Of a stretch of 64,000 nucleotides of DNA, positions 54,173 through 64,000 are shown piece by piece; positions within the stretch are counted from its first letter, which is position 1, and each line of letters opens with the position of its first letter. The stretch comes from Bettongia penicillata ogilbyi. Its lineage: Eukaryota > Chordata > Mammalia > Diprotodontia > Potoroidae. The stretch covers positions 1,491,454-1,555,453 of the forward strand of contig JAJHZJ010000575.1 of NCBI GenBank assembly GCA_023548195.1. The letters are read 5' to 3'. The notes under the pieces are model-generated. The model searched no databases. It had not been told where the DNA came from and saw nothing but the letters and a program-made list of their open reading frames with translations. Made by a program: the position numbers and the translations under genes.

Positions 54173-54224
54173 CGACACTTATGGCAATAGCTACTGGGAC
54201 CATTAGGAAAGGTCCCATGTAGAA

Positions 54225-54960
54225 GGTGGAATTTCAACTGAGTTTTGAAGGATACTAGGAATTCTAAGAATGAAGTGAAGAGGGAGCACATTCCTACAAA
54301 GGGACAGCCTATATAGAAGCACAAATATGTGAGAAGCAACATAGTATGTGAGAGATTGCAAGAAGGGCAGCTTGGCTAGACCTCTGAATACATGAAGGTG
54401 GGTAACGTATAAGACTGGAATGGCTGGTTTGGGCCCAGTTTTGAAGGGTTTAAAATGATAATATTTGTAATAGGTGTTAGGGATGATAAGGAGACACTAT
54501 TTAGCAGGGAGCAACATGATCAGATCTGTGCTTTAGGAATAGGACTTTTTTGTTTTGTTGTTTTTTTCAATTTAACTAAAGCATTTTCTATGATTAAAAA
54601 TCCACCTTCTCTCTACTCCACTTCACCCACTCCCATTGAAAGGGGAAAAAAAAAACCTTCTAAGAAACATGCGTATCTGAGCCAAATTAATTCCTGCATT
54701 GTCCATGTCCAAAAACATATGTCTCAATCAACACCCTGAGTCCATCACCTCTCTGTCAGGAGGTTGGGATCGTATTTCATTATGAGTCTTCTGGAACTAT
54801 GGTTGGTTAGGATTATCACTTTGGCAGCTGTGTGCAGAATAGACTGAATGGGGAAGAGGTTGCAAGCATAGAGACCACTTATGCAACTATTTGACTAATG
54901 TAGCAGGCTATACATTTTCATTTGTCTTTCCAGTGACGGTGATAAATTGCTGTGAGCCTC
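54225..54960 (-). repeat. L2 LINE fragment, antisense, split by an L1 3' end
   Basis: The left part (gacagcctatatagaagcac, agcttggctagacctctgaa, atgatcagatctgtgcttta) breaks at about 54,541. It resumes at about 54,812 with tcactttggcagctgtgtgc, exactly where the antisense L2 would continue. Confidence 0.82.
54545..54812 (-). mobile_element. L1-type 3' end, antisense, inside L2
   Basis: It starts with a T-rich tract (L1 3' end) and continues ctgcattgtccatgtccaaa, tccatcacctctctgtcagg and catttcattatgagtcttct, an antisense marsupial L1 3' sequence of a second subfamily. Short similar flanks (ttaggaat and ttaggatt) may be the target duplication. Confidence 0.72.
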
Positions 54961-56661
54961 CCACTTTCTCCCTTTTCCCCTTGTGACCAGTGGCATGCAT
55001 TTGTGAGACAGCTGGTCAGGCTTAAGACTGCAGTCTCTGGCTATATATCAATGTTTTCTCTGACTCATCTACATGGGAACTTAACCTGTAATCTTGGACT
55101 CCTTAGCCACTATGCTAACCAGCCCAGAAAAATAGAAGAAAAGACAATGTGGCAGACAAACACATTCTAGGAGACCTCACTGACAGATTAACTTCCTTTA
55201 GTTAAAGTGAAAAGAAAATGAGGAAGTAGAAGAGACTCTTGTAGAAAGCAAGGCATCCTCTAGAGAAGAGCACCTTTAAGGACTGCCATTTTCCTTTAAG
55301 TGATGAAGTGAAATTGAGGAATTGGATTTTCCTGGAGTTCAGATAAATCCATTCCAGAGTTCTCAGATTTGTGGATCTGTGAAAGTACCTGCTTGGAATC
55401 AAAGTTCTTTCTGGGAACTTTTTCTGAAACTAGCCCTTAATCTGATAAAATTCTAATCAGGCAAGTTGATCCTGGGTCCACCCATGGAAGGATTGGAGAA
55501 ATGTTGCATCATCAGAACTTTTATTAGTTTGTTCTAAGAACATTAGTTGAAAACACTATGAAGCGGAGAATTGAATGTATTCTAAGCAAGGGGAATCCCT
55601 CAGTGAATGCCTGGGGGTGAAGGTGGAAGAGAAAATGTTGGTTTCAGTAGGTATTGAGTTCTATAATCCAGTGCTGTTGGAATGTGGAGGTCATGAAGGG
55701 AAGCTGGAAATGTAGACAGGTCCCAGATCCTGGAGGAATTTGCATGCTACACTTCCCATATGTTAGCATGTTGCTTTATAGCCAAAAACAGCTGGAAAAC
55801 TGTCAAATTGAAAAAAAAAAATAACCTCATCCCCACCCCCAGGAAGTTATTATGAGTGAAAACAAACAAAAATTCTGTTAAGTAGTTTCCATATTACTTT
55901 TAAATACCTATACACATCTATCTGTCTCTTAAAAATATTGATACGTTTAGTTTTAATATTACCAACACTTACAGATTACCCCTTCTTCCCATGAGAGGTC
56001 TCTTGTAATTAATAATGACAATGATAATAACAATAAGTAAAACAAAATACAACGACCTGATCTGGAAGTGTCTGCAACATTCTACTCCTATCATGCTCCT
56101 CCATATCTCTATGTGTTTAATAACAGAAAGCTAGTTAGCTCCTTTCCATCCTCAAATACCAATACATACCCTTCCAGTGACATGCAAATAATCACACACC
56201 CCAGAACCACACAAATAAACACAAGCCCCCTCAACCACACATGCATTCTTCTTCTGACAGTTTTAGTGTATTTTCTTAAAGATATGACCATTTAAAAAAA
56301 TTCCCCATTATGATGTTAGCTATAACATTTGTAATGGGATGAGAATTTGGTTCTTCCTGATCCAATGTTTCTAATTAATTCTGAGTGAAGTTTCATCTTC
56401 AAAGGATCAAACTTTCTCATCCATTAATAATTCTTCACACCTCCTGGGATGCACAGCACTATATGAAGGACCAGAGTTTTTGCAAATTTTGATTTTGAGC
56501 TTGGATCCTTCATTTCAGAGTCATTAGGGACAGACAAACTCTGCTTTAATTCACATACCTTTAATAATGAGATAACTTAGGAAAATATTGGGCAAATTAA
56601 ATTGCATCACTTCTTGCTTTCTACCAGTTAAGGTATTGCTTAGAAACTTTGTCTCTGAGAT
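54961..56661. other. Unique sequence, 1.7 kb
   Basis: No gene or repeat is recognised apart from short A-rich patches (about 55,810-55,824 and 55,995-56,050). ORFs are short and domain-free. Confidence 0.45.
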
Positions 56662-56850
56662 ACGCACAAGTATATGTATATATGTATGTACATATGCATA
56701 TGTATATTTCATATAGGAGTATATATCATACTTCCTATGCAAATTTACTGAGAATAAGAAAAATGCTTTACCCCAAATTTCCTTTTCAAAAGCATATACC
56801 TGTATATAGATATAAAGATACAGATGTATAGATACAGATGTAGAAGTATA
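56662..56850. repeat. (TATG)n/(GATA)-like simple-repeat region
   Basis: Imperfect TATG and ATATAGATA patches are separated by short unique stretches. Confidence 0.75.
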
Positions 56851-57144
56851 AAGAGAGATATCACTGATGCGTTCTTTTCTTTACATTGCAGTCATTCAAC
56901 ACCACCTACCACCACCACCCCTGCCATCTCCAGCCTAAAATTTTTTCGGTGACAGAAAAAAACACTTAAGCAAAAACATCAGAAAACTGCTATCACATGT
57001 GGGAGTGTATACAGCATTCTGTCTTTGTAAACCCCTGCCCCTCCATGAGTGGTAAGGGGAAGGTTTTGTTATCAATTAATTAGATAGTTGCTGTTTTCAG
57101 TGGCTCAGAGTTTTGCTTCTTTTTAATGCTCTTTTCATGGACTC
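56851..57144. other. Unique sequence
   Basis: Includes a CCACC-rich patch near 56,900-56,930. Nothing else is recognised. Confidence 0.4.
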
Positions 57145-57312
57145 CATTGTCATATGTATATGCATGTATGCATTCATGTATGCATGCATGTGTATATGTA
57201 GGTGTATGCATGCATGTATGCCTATGTGTGTATGTGTATATGTGTGTATGCATGTGTGTGTATGTATCATCTATGTACCTATGTATCTATGTCCTTATGT
57301 ATCTGTCTGTCT
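57145..57312. repeat. (TATG)n/(CATG)n-rich simple repeat
   Basis: About 165 bp of ATGT, TATG and GCATG units. The Cys/Met/Tyr/Val ORFs are artefacts of the unit. Confidence 0.9.
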
Positions 57313-57540
57313 CATAGTTCTTATTCTATTAAATTAAATGCTTGTTGGATGATTACTTCCATTAGCATCGTTTTATAGTTGTCCTCTCATGTTTCTCTGA
57401 ATTCCTCATATTTGTATTTTTTTTTACTACAAAATAATATTCCATCACATTCACATAATTTACTATACTTTATAAAGGCTCTTCCCCAATTACTGGCCAC
57501 CCAATTTGCTTTCCACTTTGACACTATAAAGAGTATTGCT

Positions 57541-58285
57541 ATCAATCAATCCACAGGCATTTCTCAACTAGCTAGTATGTGCCAGGTACTATGATTGGTG
57601 ATGGCCGCACAAAAGAGAAAATTGAAATAGTCTCTGGCCTCAAGACACTTGTGTTATAGAGGTGAAAACAGCACTTACACATATGGGCACTAATAGTAGA
57701 TACAAGCGTTATTGCAGAGGAGGGATGAGCAGCAGGTGGGAATCAGGACTCATGTTTGAACTGAGCCCTGAAGAAAAGTAGGGAGTCTAAGGGGTGGAGC
57801 TGAGGAGGGAGGACATTCCAGGAGACAAATACAGCCTGTGCAAAGGCCTAGAGATGGGAGAGAATGTCATGTCAGGAAAAGCCAGAAGGACAGGTTGGTT
57901 GAACCATAGAAGGTGTAAAGGAAAGTACAGTGATACAGAAGTAACCAGTCTGTGAAGTTAGGAGGGCCTTTATATGCCAAACAGTGGGCTTAATCTTTGA
58001 GGTAAGGAGGAACACCTGGAACTTACTGTGATGTGTTTACTGTATGACATAGTTAAACCTGGGCTTCAGGAAAATCACTTTCACAATAAAGTGATTGGAA
58101 GGGTAAAGAGACGAGGCAGGAAGACAAATGAGGAGATAATCACGTTAGTCCTGAGGATGGCTGGGAGGGGAGGGTGGTTTTTGTATTAGTGGAAAGAAGA
58201 GGAAGAACTTGATAAATGTCATGGAGACAGAGATGACAAGATTTAATATTTGATTACATAGGCAGGGTGAAGCGGTGAGGTATCT
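57541..58285 (-). repeat. L2 3' end, antisense, nested in L1
   Basis: From its 3' terminus (tatcaatcaatccacaggca, tagtatgtgccaggtactat) it runs through gggaggacattccaggagac, gcctgtgcaaaggcctagag and tcaggaaaatcactttcac to about 58,285. L1 sequence resumes there. About 745 bp. Confidence 0.82.
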
Positions 58286-58639
58286 GCGGTTGTGAAAAAT
58301 ATTTTGGTAAATATTGCACTGTTGCTATCTTTGGTTTCCTTAAGCTACATGCCAGAAATGGTTGAAGGCTATGGGATGTTTAGCTGCTTTTGTTCAGTAA
58401 TTCCATACGGTTCCTCAGAATGGCTGGGTCCGTGCACAGCTCTACCAATGCTATATTAGTTTCCAATCTTCCTAGAGCCTCTCCTCTAACATTCCCATTT
58501 ACTGGCATCTTTGCCAGTTTATATGGATGTGACATGAAACCATACACTTCTTTTCTTTTGAATTTGTCCTACTGCTCATGATTAAGAGCATGTTTTCATG
58601 TGGCAATTTGAAGTTTATAATTCTTTTTTTGGGAAAACT

Positions 58640-58808
58640 TTTGATAGATGTATGTATAGATACACATGTAAGTACATATATGAATAGATGTATGTGTATG
58701 TATGTATGCACACCACTTATATATTGTGGAATTACTCTTTTTTGCATATTTTTACACATTTGTGACAATGTTATATACACATACACACATGCTCATATAT
58801 ATATATAA
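58640..58808. repeat. TATG/CACA/ATAT simple-repeat patches in L1
   Basis: Several short ATGTATG, ACACAT and ATATAT runs interrupt the L1 copy. Confidence 0.75.
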
Positions 58809-59690
58809 TTTTGGATATCAGACTTTTATCAATTATTTTAATACAAACATTTTCTCACTATTTTCTCATCTAATTCTATCTTTATTGAATGTTTTCATGT
58901 AAAGATTTTTCATTCTTTAAAATGCAGAAGGACTCTTTTAGCTTTCATTATTCTCATTGTTGCTTGCTGAGACACGGTCTTCCTCTTGTCATAACGATGA
59001 TGTATGCCTCCTTCCACTTCTTCCAGTTTTCTAACGTGATGACGTTTTGTAAGAAGTTCCATTTCCCTTTCACATTTATGTCATGTGCTGTAAGATGCTG
59101 GTCTCCACTGAGTTTTTGCCAAACTACTCTCCAGTTTTTCCTGTAGATCTTGTTAAACAGCAAGTTCTTCCTGTTTAACAGGAATTTCTGTTCTAGCCTA
59201 TCAAACACTGGTCTGCCAATCCAGATTACTTCTCTTGCTTATCTAGTGTGTTCCACTGCTCTATTTTCCAGATTTTTATAAACCAATACTAAATGGAAAT
59301 AATTTATTTATTTATTTTAGAGGAAGTTATTTATTATTTAGCTTTTGATTATTTTAGGATATGTTTTAGGTATGCTATTTTTTTTATTCATACATTTTTT
59401 CCTCATTTCTTTGAAATTCTAAATTTTTTCTTCCAAATGAATTTTAGCATTTATCCTACTGTTCATGATTAAGAACATGCTTTTAAAAAGTTCTAAAAAG
59501 GGAATCTTTAGATAATTTATTTGTCTAGAACTAAATTCATAATTTAATTGGAGTGGTAATGTGATTCTCTCTATGATTATCATTGCTGTGTAGGCATAAT
59601 GTTTTGTCTTTTCTGTCTTTTCCCTAATTCACATTACATATTGAGTATTTTTCCTACTTCTCTTTAATTGGAGGTTTTATATTTGAACAT

Positions 59691-60460
59691 AAAGGTACCA
59701 TCGTCTCTACCCCAGCTGCTATGATGAAGCTTTCAAGAGCCAATGAGCGGGACCCTCAGCCTCTCCATTAGAGGAAAACTTCCCCAGAAACAACGTCTAT
59801 CAAACCACAGTGACTGGGCACCAAACAGGGAATTGTGCCCCTTGCCAGCATCAGGGAGTTCTAGTCGAGTAGCATGCATTTTTATTATTCTTTATCAAGG
59901 ATGATTTTTCATATTTTTTTTAGTTATTTATTATTCCTGTAGCACATTGTTAATTTTTAAAGGCAGTATGGGACATTGAGAAAGATAAATGTTCTTAAAT
60001 ATTTGCATTTACAAGTCAGTCAGATCTGTGCTTTTGCTTTTTGAAACATCTTATTGCATGAATGTATCTACTTTGTAGCCGTTGCTGCTTTTAGTACTAG
60101 GTTGGTTCTAACCAAACTCTCAGTTACTCACCTCGCCCACACTGGTACACGTAATGTACTGTCCCTGAAATAACCACAGACCATGATCTTACATTGATGA
60201 AGACAGCAATGAACACCTCTTCATACCTCAGGGATGACACAAGGGGACTCAGGACTAAATAGCACATGGGTACTGGCTGCAGTGGACCTCCCAAGCTCAA
60301 AAACTCTCTCTTCAGGGGTTATTTCATTCAGTTACGACAATTCTGGTCCACCCTCACACCCTCCAAATCTTACCAATAGCTAATTGTCAAGTCTAGGCTG
60401 ATTCGGCTATATCTGTATACTTCCTGGAATCTCCCAGAGGGTTAAAGTAAGGTTCCTGGC
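59691..60460. other. Unique sequence
   Basis: No gene is recognised. The stretch 59,697-59,870 is noticeably GC-richer than its flanks. It reads like a fragment of something else, but I cannot identify it. Confidence 0.4.
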
Positions 60461-60461
60461 T

Positions 60462-60570
60462 GTGTCAGATGAACTGAAAGAAGCTCAGATGTTTACCTTG
60501 AGAAGGAAAACCTTAGAGAGGATCATAATTCTCATGTTCAAATATTTGATCTTCCTTGGGCACCATCTTG
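60462..60570 (+). repeat. CR1/L3 fragment, sense
   Basis: The blocks gaactgaaagaagctcagat, gtttaccttgagaaggaaaa and gttcaaatatttgatcttcc match the sense CR1/L3 RT C-terminus also seen at 44.8 kb. Confidence 0.65.
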
Positions 60571-60711
60571 AATTTTTCCACTCTTCTGTTAATATCCTTT
60601 GGTTGTTCTTTCACTTGCCCCTTCCTAAAAGATGGCTCATAGAAATGAATAAAAATTCTCCAGATATGGTCTGAACATAGACAGCAAGTGTAGATACTCC
60701 CTTCTTCTAGA
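60571..60711. other. Short unique stretch
   Basis: Separates a CR1/L3 fragment from a SINE. No content is recognised. Confidence 0.4.
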
Positions 60712-60950
60712 TGTGTTGTTGTTTAGCCAGTTTCAGTTGTGTCCAACTCTTCATGACCTCATTTGGGGTTTTCTTGGCAAAGATACTAGAAGGGGTTGCC
60801 ATTTTCTTCTCTGGCTCATTTTACAGATGTGGAAACTGAGGCAAACAGGGTTAAGTGACTGGCTGAGGGTCACACACTTACTGTGTCAGAGGCTGGATTT
60901 GAAGGACTCCAAGTATAGTGCTCTATCCACTATACTATCTAGCTGCTCTC
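60712..60950 (-). repeat. Mar1-type SINE, antisense, nearly full length
   Basis: It starts gttgttgtttagccagtttc (3' end) and continues cttcatgacctcatttgggg, gcaaacagggttaagtgact and ctctatccactatactatct (tRNA-like head). Confidence 0.9.
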
Positions 60951-61142
60951 TACTAAATTCTGCCTATCTTAACTCAGGTAAAGTTTGAATTCACTTTCTC
61001 AGTTAGAAAAGCACAGCCCCAACACATGTGGAACTTGTACTCCATGAAAATTTCCAGAACTGCTTTTTTAATAGAAGAATTGGCTGCTGCCTCCTCCATT
61101 AACTTTTATATGCAAAATTGATTATTTTTTTAATTCAAGTAA

Positions 61143-61348
61143 AGGAGGCATTTAGGTAGCTCAGTGGATAGAGCACTTGGCCTGGAGTCAGGAAGACATG
61201 CATTCAAATCTAGCCTCAAACAGTAGTTATGTGATCTAAGTCAATTAATCCTATTTGACTCAGTTTCCTCATCTGTAAAAAGGAGCTGAAGAAGGAAATG
61301 GAAAATTACTTTAGTATCTTGTCATATGGAGTCATAAAGAGTCAGACA
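61143..61348 (+). repeat. Mar1-type SINE, left member of a tandem pair
   Basis: It has ggaggcatttaggtagctca, atagagcacttggcctggag and gaagaaggaaatggaaaatt. It ends at cataaagagtcagacaggcg, where the next SINE begins with no spacer. Confidence 0.88.
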
Positions 61349-61349
61349 G

Positions 61350-61612
61350 GCGCAACTCGGTGGCACAATAGATAGACTGGACAGACTCATCACCCTGCAG
61401 TGGTCCCAGGCTGGACCTGGAAGCAGGAAGACCTGAGTTCAAATACAGCTTCACACACTTATTATCTGCATGACCTCAGGCAAATCACTTAATCTGCTTG
61501 CCTGAATCCACTGGAGGAAGAAATTGCAAACCTTTGCAGTATCTTTTGACAGAAAACTCCATGGAAAGAATTGTCCATGGGATCAAGAAGAGTCAAAGAT
61601 GACTGAAAAACA
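61350..61612 (+). repeat. Mar1-type SINE, right member of a tandem pair
   Basis: A second complete unit carries an extended head (ggtggcacaatagatagact) and a tail ending in gactgaaaaacaaag. A 30-bp insertion-like stretch lies between the A- and B-box-like parts. Confidence 0.85.
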
Positions 61613-61634
61613 AAGCATTTTACATGTATCCTTA

Positions 61635-62470
61635 TTAAAATATACCTCATTAGCTCCATCTACCCATTCTATGCCTGCGTTCAAATAATTGATAAACAAA
61701 TTTGGAAATATAAGGCTAAGGATAGACACACCTGGCATTCTGAGTTCCTATCTGGCCTCAGACACTTCCTAGTTCTGTTACTCTGGGCCACTCACTGAAC
61801 TCTGCCTCAGTTTCCTCATCTGTAAAATGGGGATAATAACAGTACTTACTTCCCAGGGTTGTTGTGAGGATCAAATCAGAAAGTAATTGTAAAGTCTTTG
61901 GAAAAGTGGCTGACATACAGTAAGCACTATATAAATGCTGAAGGCTGAATGATCATTTTGAGAGGATATTACAGGGCAGATTCTAATTCAGCTGTGAGTT
62001 GTACTGTTTAGACTCTGACCTTCTGTCATGTTGTGGGTCATTAAAGACTGTTCTTTGGGTCTAAATATTCAGCCAGTTCTGAATCGATCCAATTGTCCTC
62101 TTGTCTACCTAATGTCTTGACATCTTTTCCACAAGGATGACGTGAGGGAGTCTGCCAAATGCAATGACGAAATATGGTTAATTTATAAATTATAAATATT
62201 GTACATATGCCATATTACTATGATGTATGAGTCTAGTCATCTTGCCAAAAAAGGAAATAACAATAGCCTGACATGACCTCTTCTTGGTGGGACCATATGG
62301 GCATTTCATGGTCACTGCCTCCTTTTATAAATATTCATCAATTATCCCCTCAAGAATATATTCTAGCTTTTTTTCTAATCAAGAATAAACATCAAGCTTA
62401 AAGGTCTTTAGCCATTATATTCCATTTTCTTTCCCCTTTGGAAAAAAAGAAACAAACCAAGCAACTCTCT
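61635..62470 (-). pseudogene. CR1/L3 LINE RT region, antisense, split by a MIR
   Basis: Antisense CR1/L3 RT landmarks are tcaaataattgataaacaaa, ggctaaggatagacacacc, cagccagttctgaatcgatc, ttttccacaaggatgacgtg, ctgccaaatgcaatgacgaa, ttgccaaaaaaggaaataac and cctgacatgacctcttcttg. They are collinear with the conserved CR1 RT palm, and a MIR interrupts them. No ORF survives. Confidence 0.82.
61738..61948 (+). repeat. THER1/MIR SINE inside CR1/L3
   Basis: It shows cagacacttcctagttctgt, tcagtttcctcatctgtaaa, atggggataataacagtact and agtaagcactatataaatgc. The CR1/L3 homology resumes right after it. Confidence 0.88.
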
Positions 62471-62959
62471 ACTAGCTATTTTTATTCTCCCCTTTCCAGA
62501 CCAAATCTCTTTGGCAGAGAAACAAGAAACAAAATGAAAGTGCGGTAGATTTGATTTCTTTACTTTGGTCATTATCAAGGAACAGTGAATGTATCCCTTT
62601 CATTGTCCTTCTATGTCCAATCAGCTTAAAAACTCACCTTTTATTGGTCCTCCAGGATTTGTGGTAAAGGGGGAACTAGTCACTTGGCCCCAAAGTGAAT
62701 GAGAAAAAGAGACCTGTCTGAATTAGAGAAAGAATCCACAGGGTGCACCCATGGTGAATCACTGGGTGATGAGTCTGCCCATGAGGCAATGACAACTGTG
62801 TCTGTGATGGCACACTCTGAATCATTCCTTCTGCTCTTTTTATGCCTATGACAGAGGCTGAAGGACATAGACAGTGGTCATGGGATCTTGACAATATCTA
62901 CCTAATGTCATATCTCCCTACTGTGCAACATGAAATTTTTGCACTGATGAACCTATCTC
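62471..62959. other. Unique sequence
   Basis: Nothing recognisable was found. The two minus frames at 62,676-62,894 overlap and lack domains. Confidence 0.45.
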
Positions 62960-63313
62960 CTTGTTCCCCTGACTCAATACCATATCACTCATGACTTCCT
63001 ATCTTCATTGTCATCCTTGCAATGAAAAGACCTTCTCTTAATCCCTCTTCCTTTCCAAATCTGGCCAATCCATCAAAGTCCAGACCAAGACCCTTCTCTT
63101 CCTAGACACCTTCTCCTCTCCTGTACCAACCCACAGTGTTTTTCCCCATTCTTGCATTCACGCACTTATCATTTATATCTCCAATATTGTCCCTTAACCA
63201 TATGCTGCCCTGCATAGTTTTTAAATTGTCTCTATGCATGTCTTATCTCCCTATCTAGTTTGGGAGCAGGAACTATGCCTCATTTTTTTTTTTCTTTTCC
63301 CCATCTCTACATC
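62960..63313 (+). repeat. L2 3' end, sense, cut by the MRPS18B retrocopy
   Basis: It includes cttctcttcctagacacctt, tatgctgccctgcatagttt and tagtttgggagcaggaacta. The terminal 'agcacagtgcctggcac' block is absent because the poly(T) of the retrocopy starts there. Confidence 0.65.
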
Positions 63314-64000
63314 TTTTTTTTTTGATAATAAAAGAATTTTTATTATAAAGGGTTGACTTGACAAGTTAGGCACCCCCTACCCCTGCAACAAGTATGGGGA
63401 GTGGGGAGAAGCAACATACAGGCAAATCCCCCCAAAACACTAATTCAGATGTGCTTCATTTTACATTCTCCCTGTTTTCTCTTTTCTTCTAGGTCAGAGC
63501 TTGCCATTATCCTACCCATTTCTAAAAAAGGGACAGGAGCATCACAGAGTATATCCACCACTTCGTTTTTAAGGGACACTGGTAGATTCCTCTTCCTCAG
63601 TGAGAACATCAGTTTAAAGTGGAACTATGGGCATCATCTCTGGTGGGGGTCCACTCTCTTCCTTAAGGTGGCCTTGATGTAGACAACGAAGATGGGACAG
63701 CTCTCTCTCAGGTGGCTGCTGCCAAGAAGTACCTGCAGCCAGGGCAGGAGCCATTGGGGTACAGCCCACAACTCCATGGGAATTGCTGAAATCAGTATCC
63801 CGTGGCTGTACCTGTGGGATGTGGTAACTGAGAAGACCATGGTCTCTGGCCTTCAGGATAGCCGCTGTAAGCTTCTTATGCTGCTTCATACAGATACCTG
63901 TGTATTGGGCATGGAAGATGACACCTGTATAAGCACAGACAAACTGCTCCAAGAGCTTCACATTTCTAAAGTCCACATGGAGCTTCTGATCCCGGCAGAC
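63314..64000 (-). pseudogene. MRPS18B: Processed retrocopy of MRPS18B (mitochondrial ribosomal protein bS18b), cut by the window end
   Basis: MRPS18B is a nuclear-encoded protein of the small mitoribosomal subunit. The minus frame open from the window edge to a stop at 63,614-63,616 gives 128 residues. They include [33 protein letters not shown] and [10 protein letters not shown], diagnostic for the S18B paralogue and distinct from S18A and S18C. The Cys of the zinc-binding pair is visible at the edge (CRDQKLH). Sequence that spans several exons in other mammals runs here without introns. After the stop come about 290 bp of 3' UTR, AATAAA at 63,339-63,344 and a poly(A) tract at 63,314-63,323, inserted into an L2. 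Compared with the human protein as I remember it, the C-terminus ends earlier and a loop before PPEREL is several residues shorter. No other disabling change is visible, so it may be fairly young. Expression cannot be judged. Confidence 0.88.
63339..63344 (-). promoter_or_regulatory. Polyadenylation signal carried by the MRPS18B retrocopy
   Basis: AATAAA on the minus strand lies 15 bp upstream of the poly(A) tract at 63,323-63,314. It is a copied signal of the parent mRNA. It marks where that transcript was cleaved. Confidence 0.85.

Larger units (their letters stand above)
57385..59690 (-). pseudogene. L1 LINE ORF2 C-terminal half, antisense, split by an L2
   Basis: L1 sequence occupies 57,385-57,540 and 58,286-59,690. 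Antisense landmarks include tactacaaaataatattcca, ctcagaatggctgggtccg, tggatatcagacttttatca and gtaagatgctggtctccact. The minus frame 58,954-59,208 gives LFNKIYRKNWRVVWQKL, then a DQHLTAHDINVKGKW segment. It aligns with the ORF2p region between RT and the Cys-rich end. The copy is 5'-truncated, and microsatellite growth disrupts it at 58,640-58,810. Confidence 0.82.

Noticed and set aside
59697..59870. Pseudogene of an RNA or protein gene (GC-richer patch)
   Set aside because: No match to any RNA or protein family I know, and no frame or structure stands out.
63614..63976. A functional single-exon MRPS18B gene
   Set aside because: Poly(A) tract and 3' UTR inserted in an L2, lack of introns, and a shorter C-terminus point to a retrocopy, although function cannot be excluded.
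1..64000. A coordinated gene system such as an operon, a defence locus or a biosynthetic cluster
   Set aside because: The sequence is vertebrate repeat-rich noncoding DNA. No adjacent coding genes are present.

Overview
The window looks like marsupial nuclear DNA, probably an Australian marsupial. The evidence is its repeat content. It holds many tRNA-headed SINEs whose tails match the RTE-mobilised Mar1 type, and four copies of a longer tRNA-headed SINE of the WSINE/WALLSI kind. It also holds a dense layer of old MIR/THER1, L2 and CR1/L3 elements, and L1 copies with the marsupial-type 3' half. Repeat names rest on my recognition of the sequences, not on a database search.

I find no intact protein-coding gene in 64 kb. 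The six-frame ORFs are short and lie in microsatellites, in decayed retrotransposons or in unique DNA without recognisable domains. The only gene-derived sequence I recognise is at the right edge (63,314-64,000, minus strand). It is an intronless copy of MRPS18B, a mitochondrial ribosomal protein gene, with a 3' UTR, a polyadenylation signal and a poly(A) tract, so it is best read as a processed pseudogene. The window is therefore intergenic, or lies inside a large intron.

Layout. 0-13 kb: L2 and MIR relics, with a 1.2 kb L2 ORF2 remnant (1.97-3.18 kb) split by a TA/GA/GGGAGA array, an L1 3' half at 10.5-11.3 kb and a plus-strand L2 at 11.9-12.75 kb. 13-18 kb: SINEs, then a probable minus-strand endogenous retroviral LTR (14.4-15.4 kb) with uncertain internal sequence beyond it. 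19.9-22.6 kb: a nearly complete half-L1 (HAL1) element with a duplicated 3' UTR. 22.6-36 kb: SINEs, two hAT-like remnants and a decayed LINE at 33.0-33.6 kb whose translation resembles the R4/Dong class. 37.4-38.35 kb: a long L2. 39-46 kb: SINE and L1 pieces, two LTR-like stretches, and the largest microsatellites. 45.5-48 kb and 52-53 kb: mostly unique DNA. 48.8-60 kb: several nested insertions (L1 in MIR, SINE in L2, L1 in L2, L2 in L1). 60-64 kb: SINEs, CR1/L3 relics, an L2 and the MRPS18B retrocopy.

Nothing here forms a gene system. The interest lies in the order of insertions, in rare element classes, in two similar unexplained 130-bp segments 2 kb apart, and in a few repeat-free AT-rich stretches that could be conserved regulatory DNA. 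I saw no CRISPR array, operon, tRNA gene or rRNA gene.
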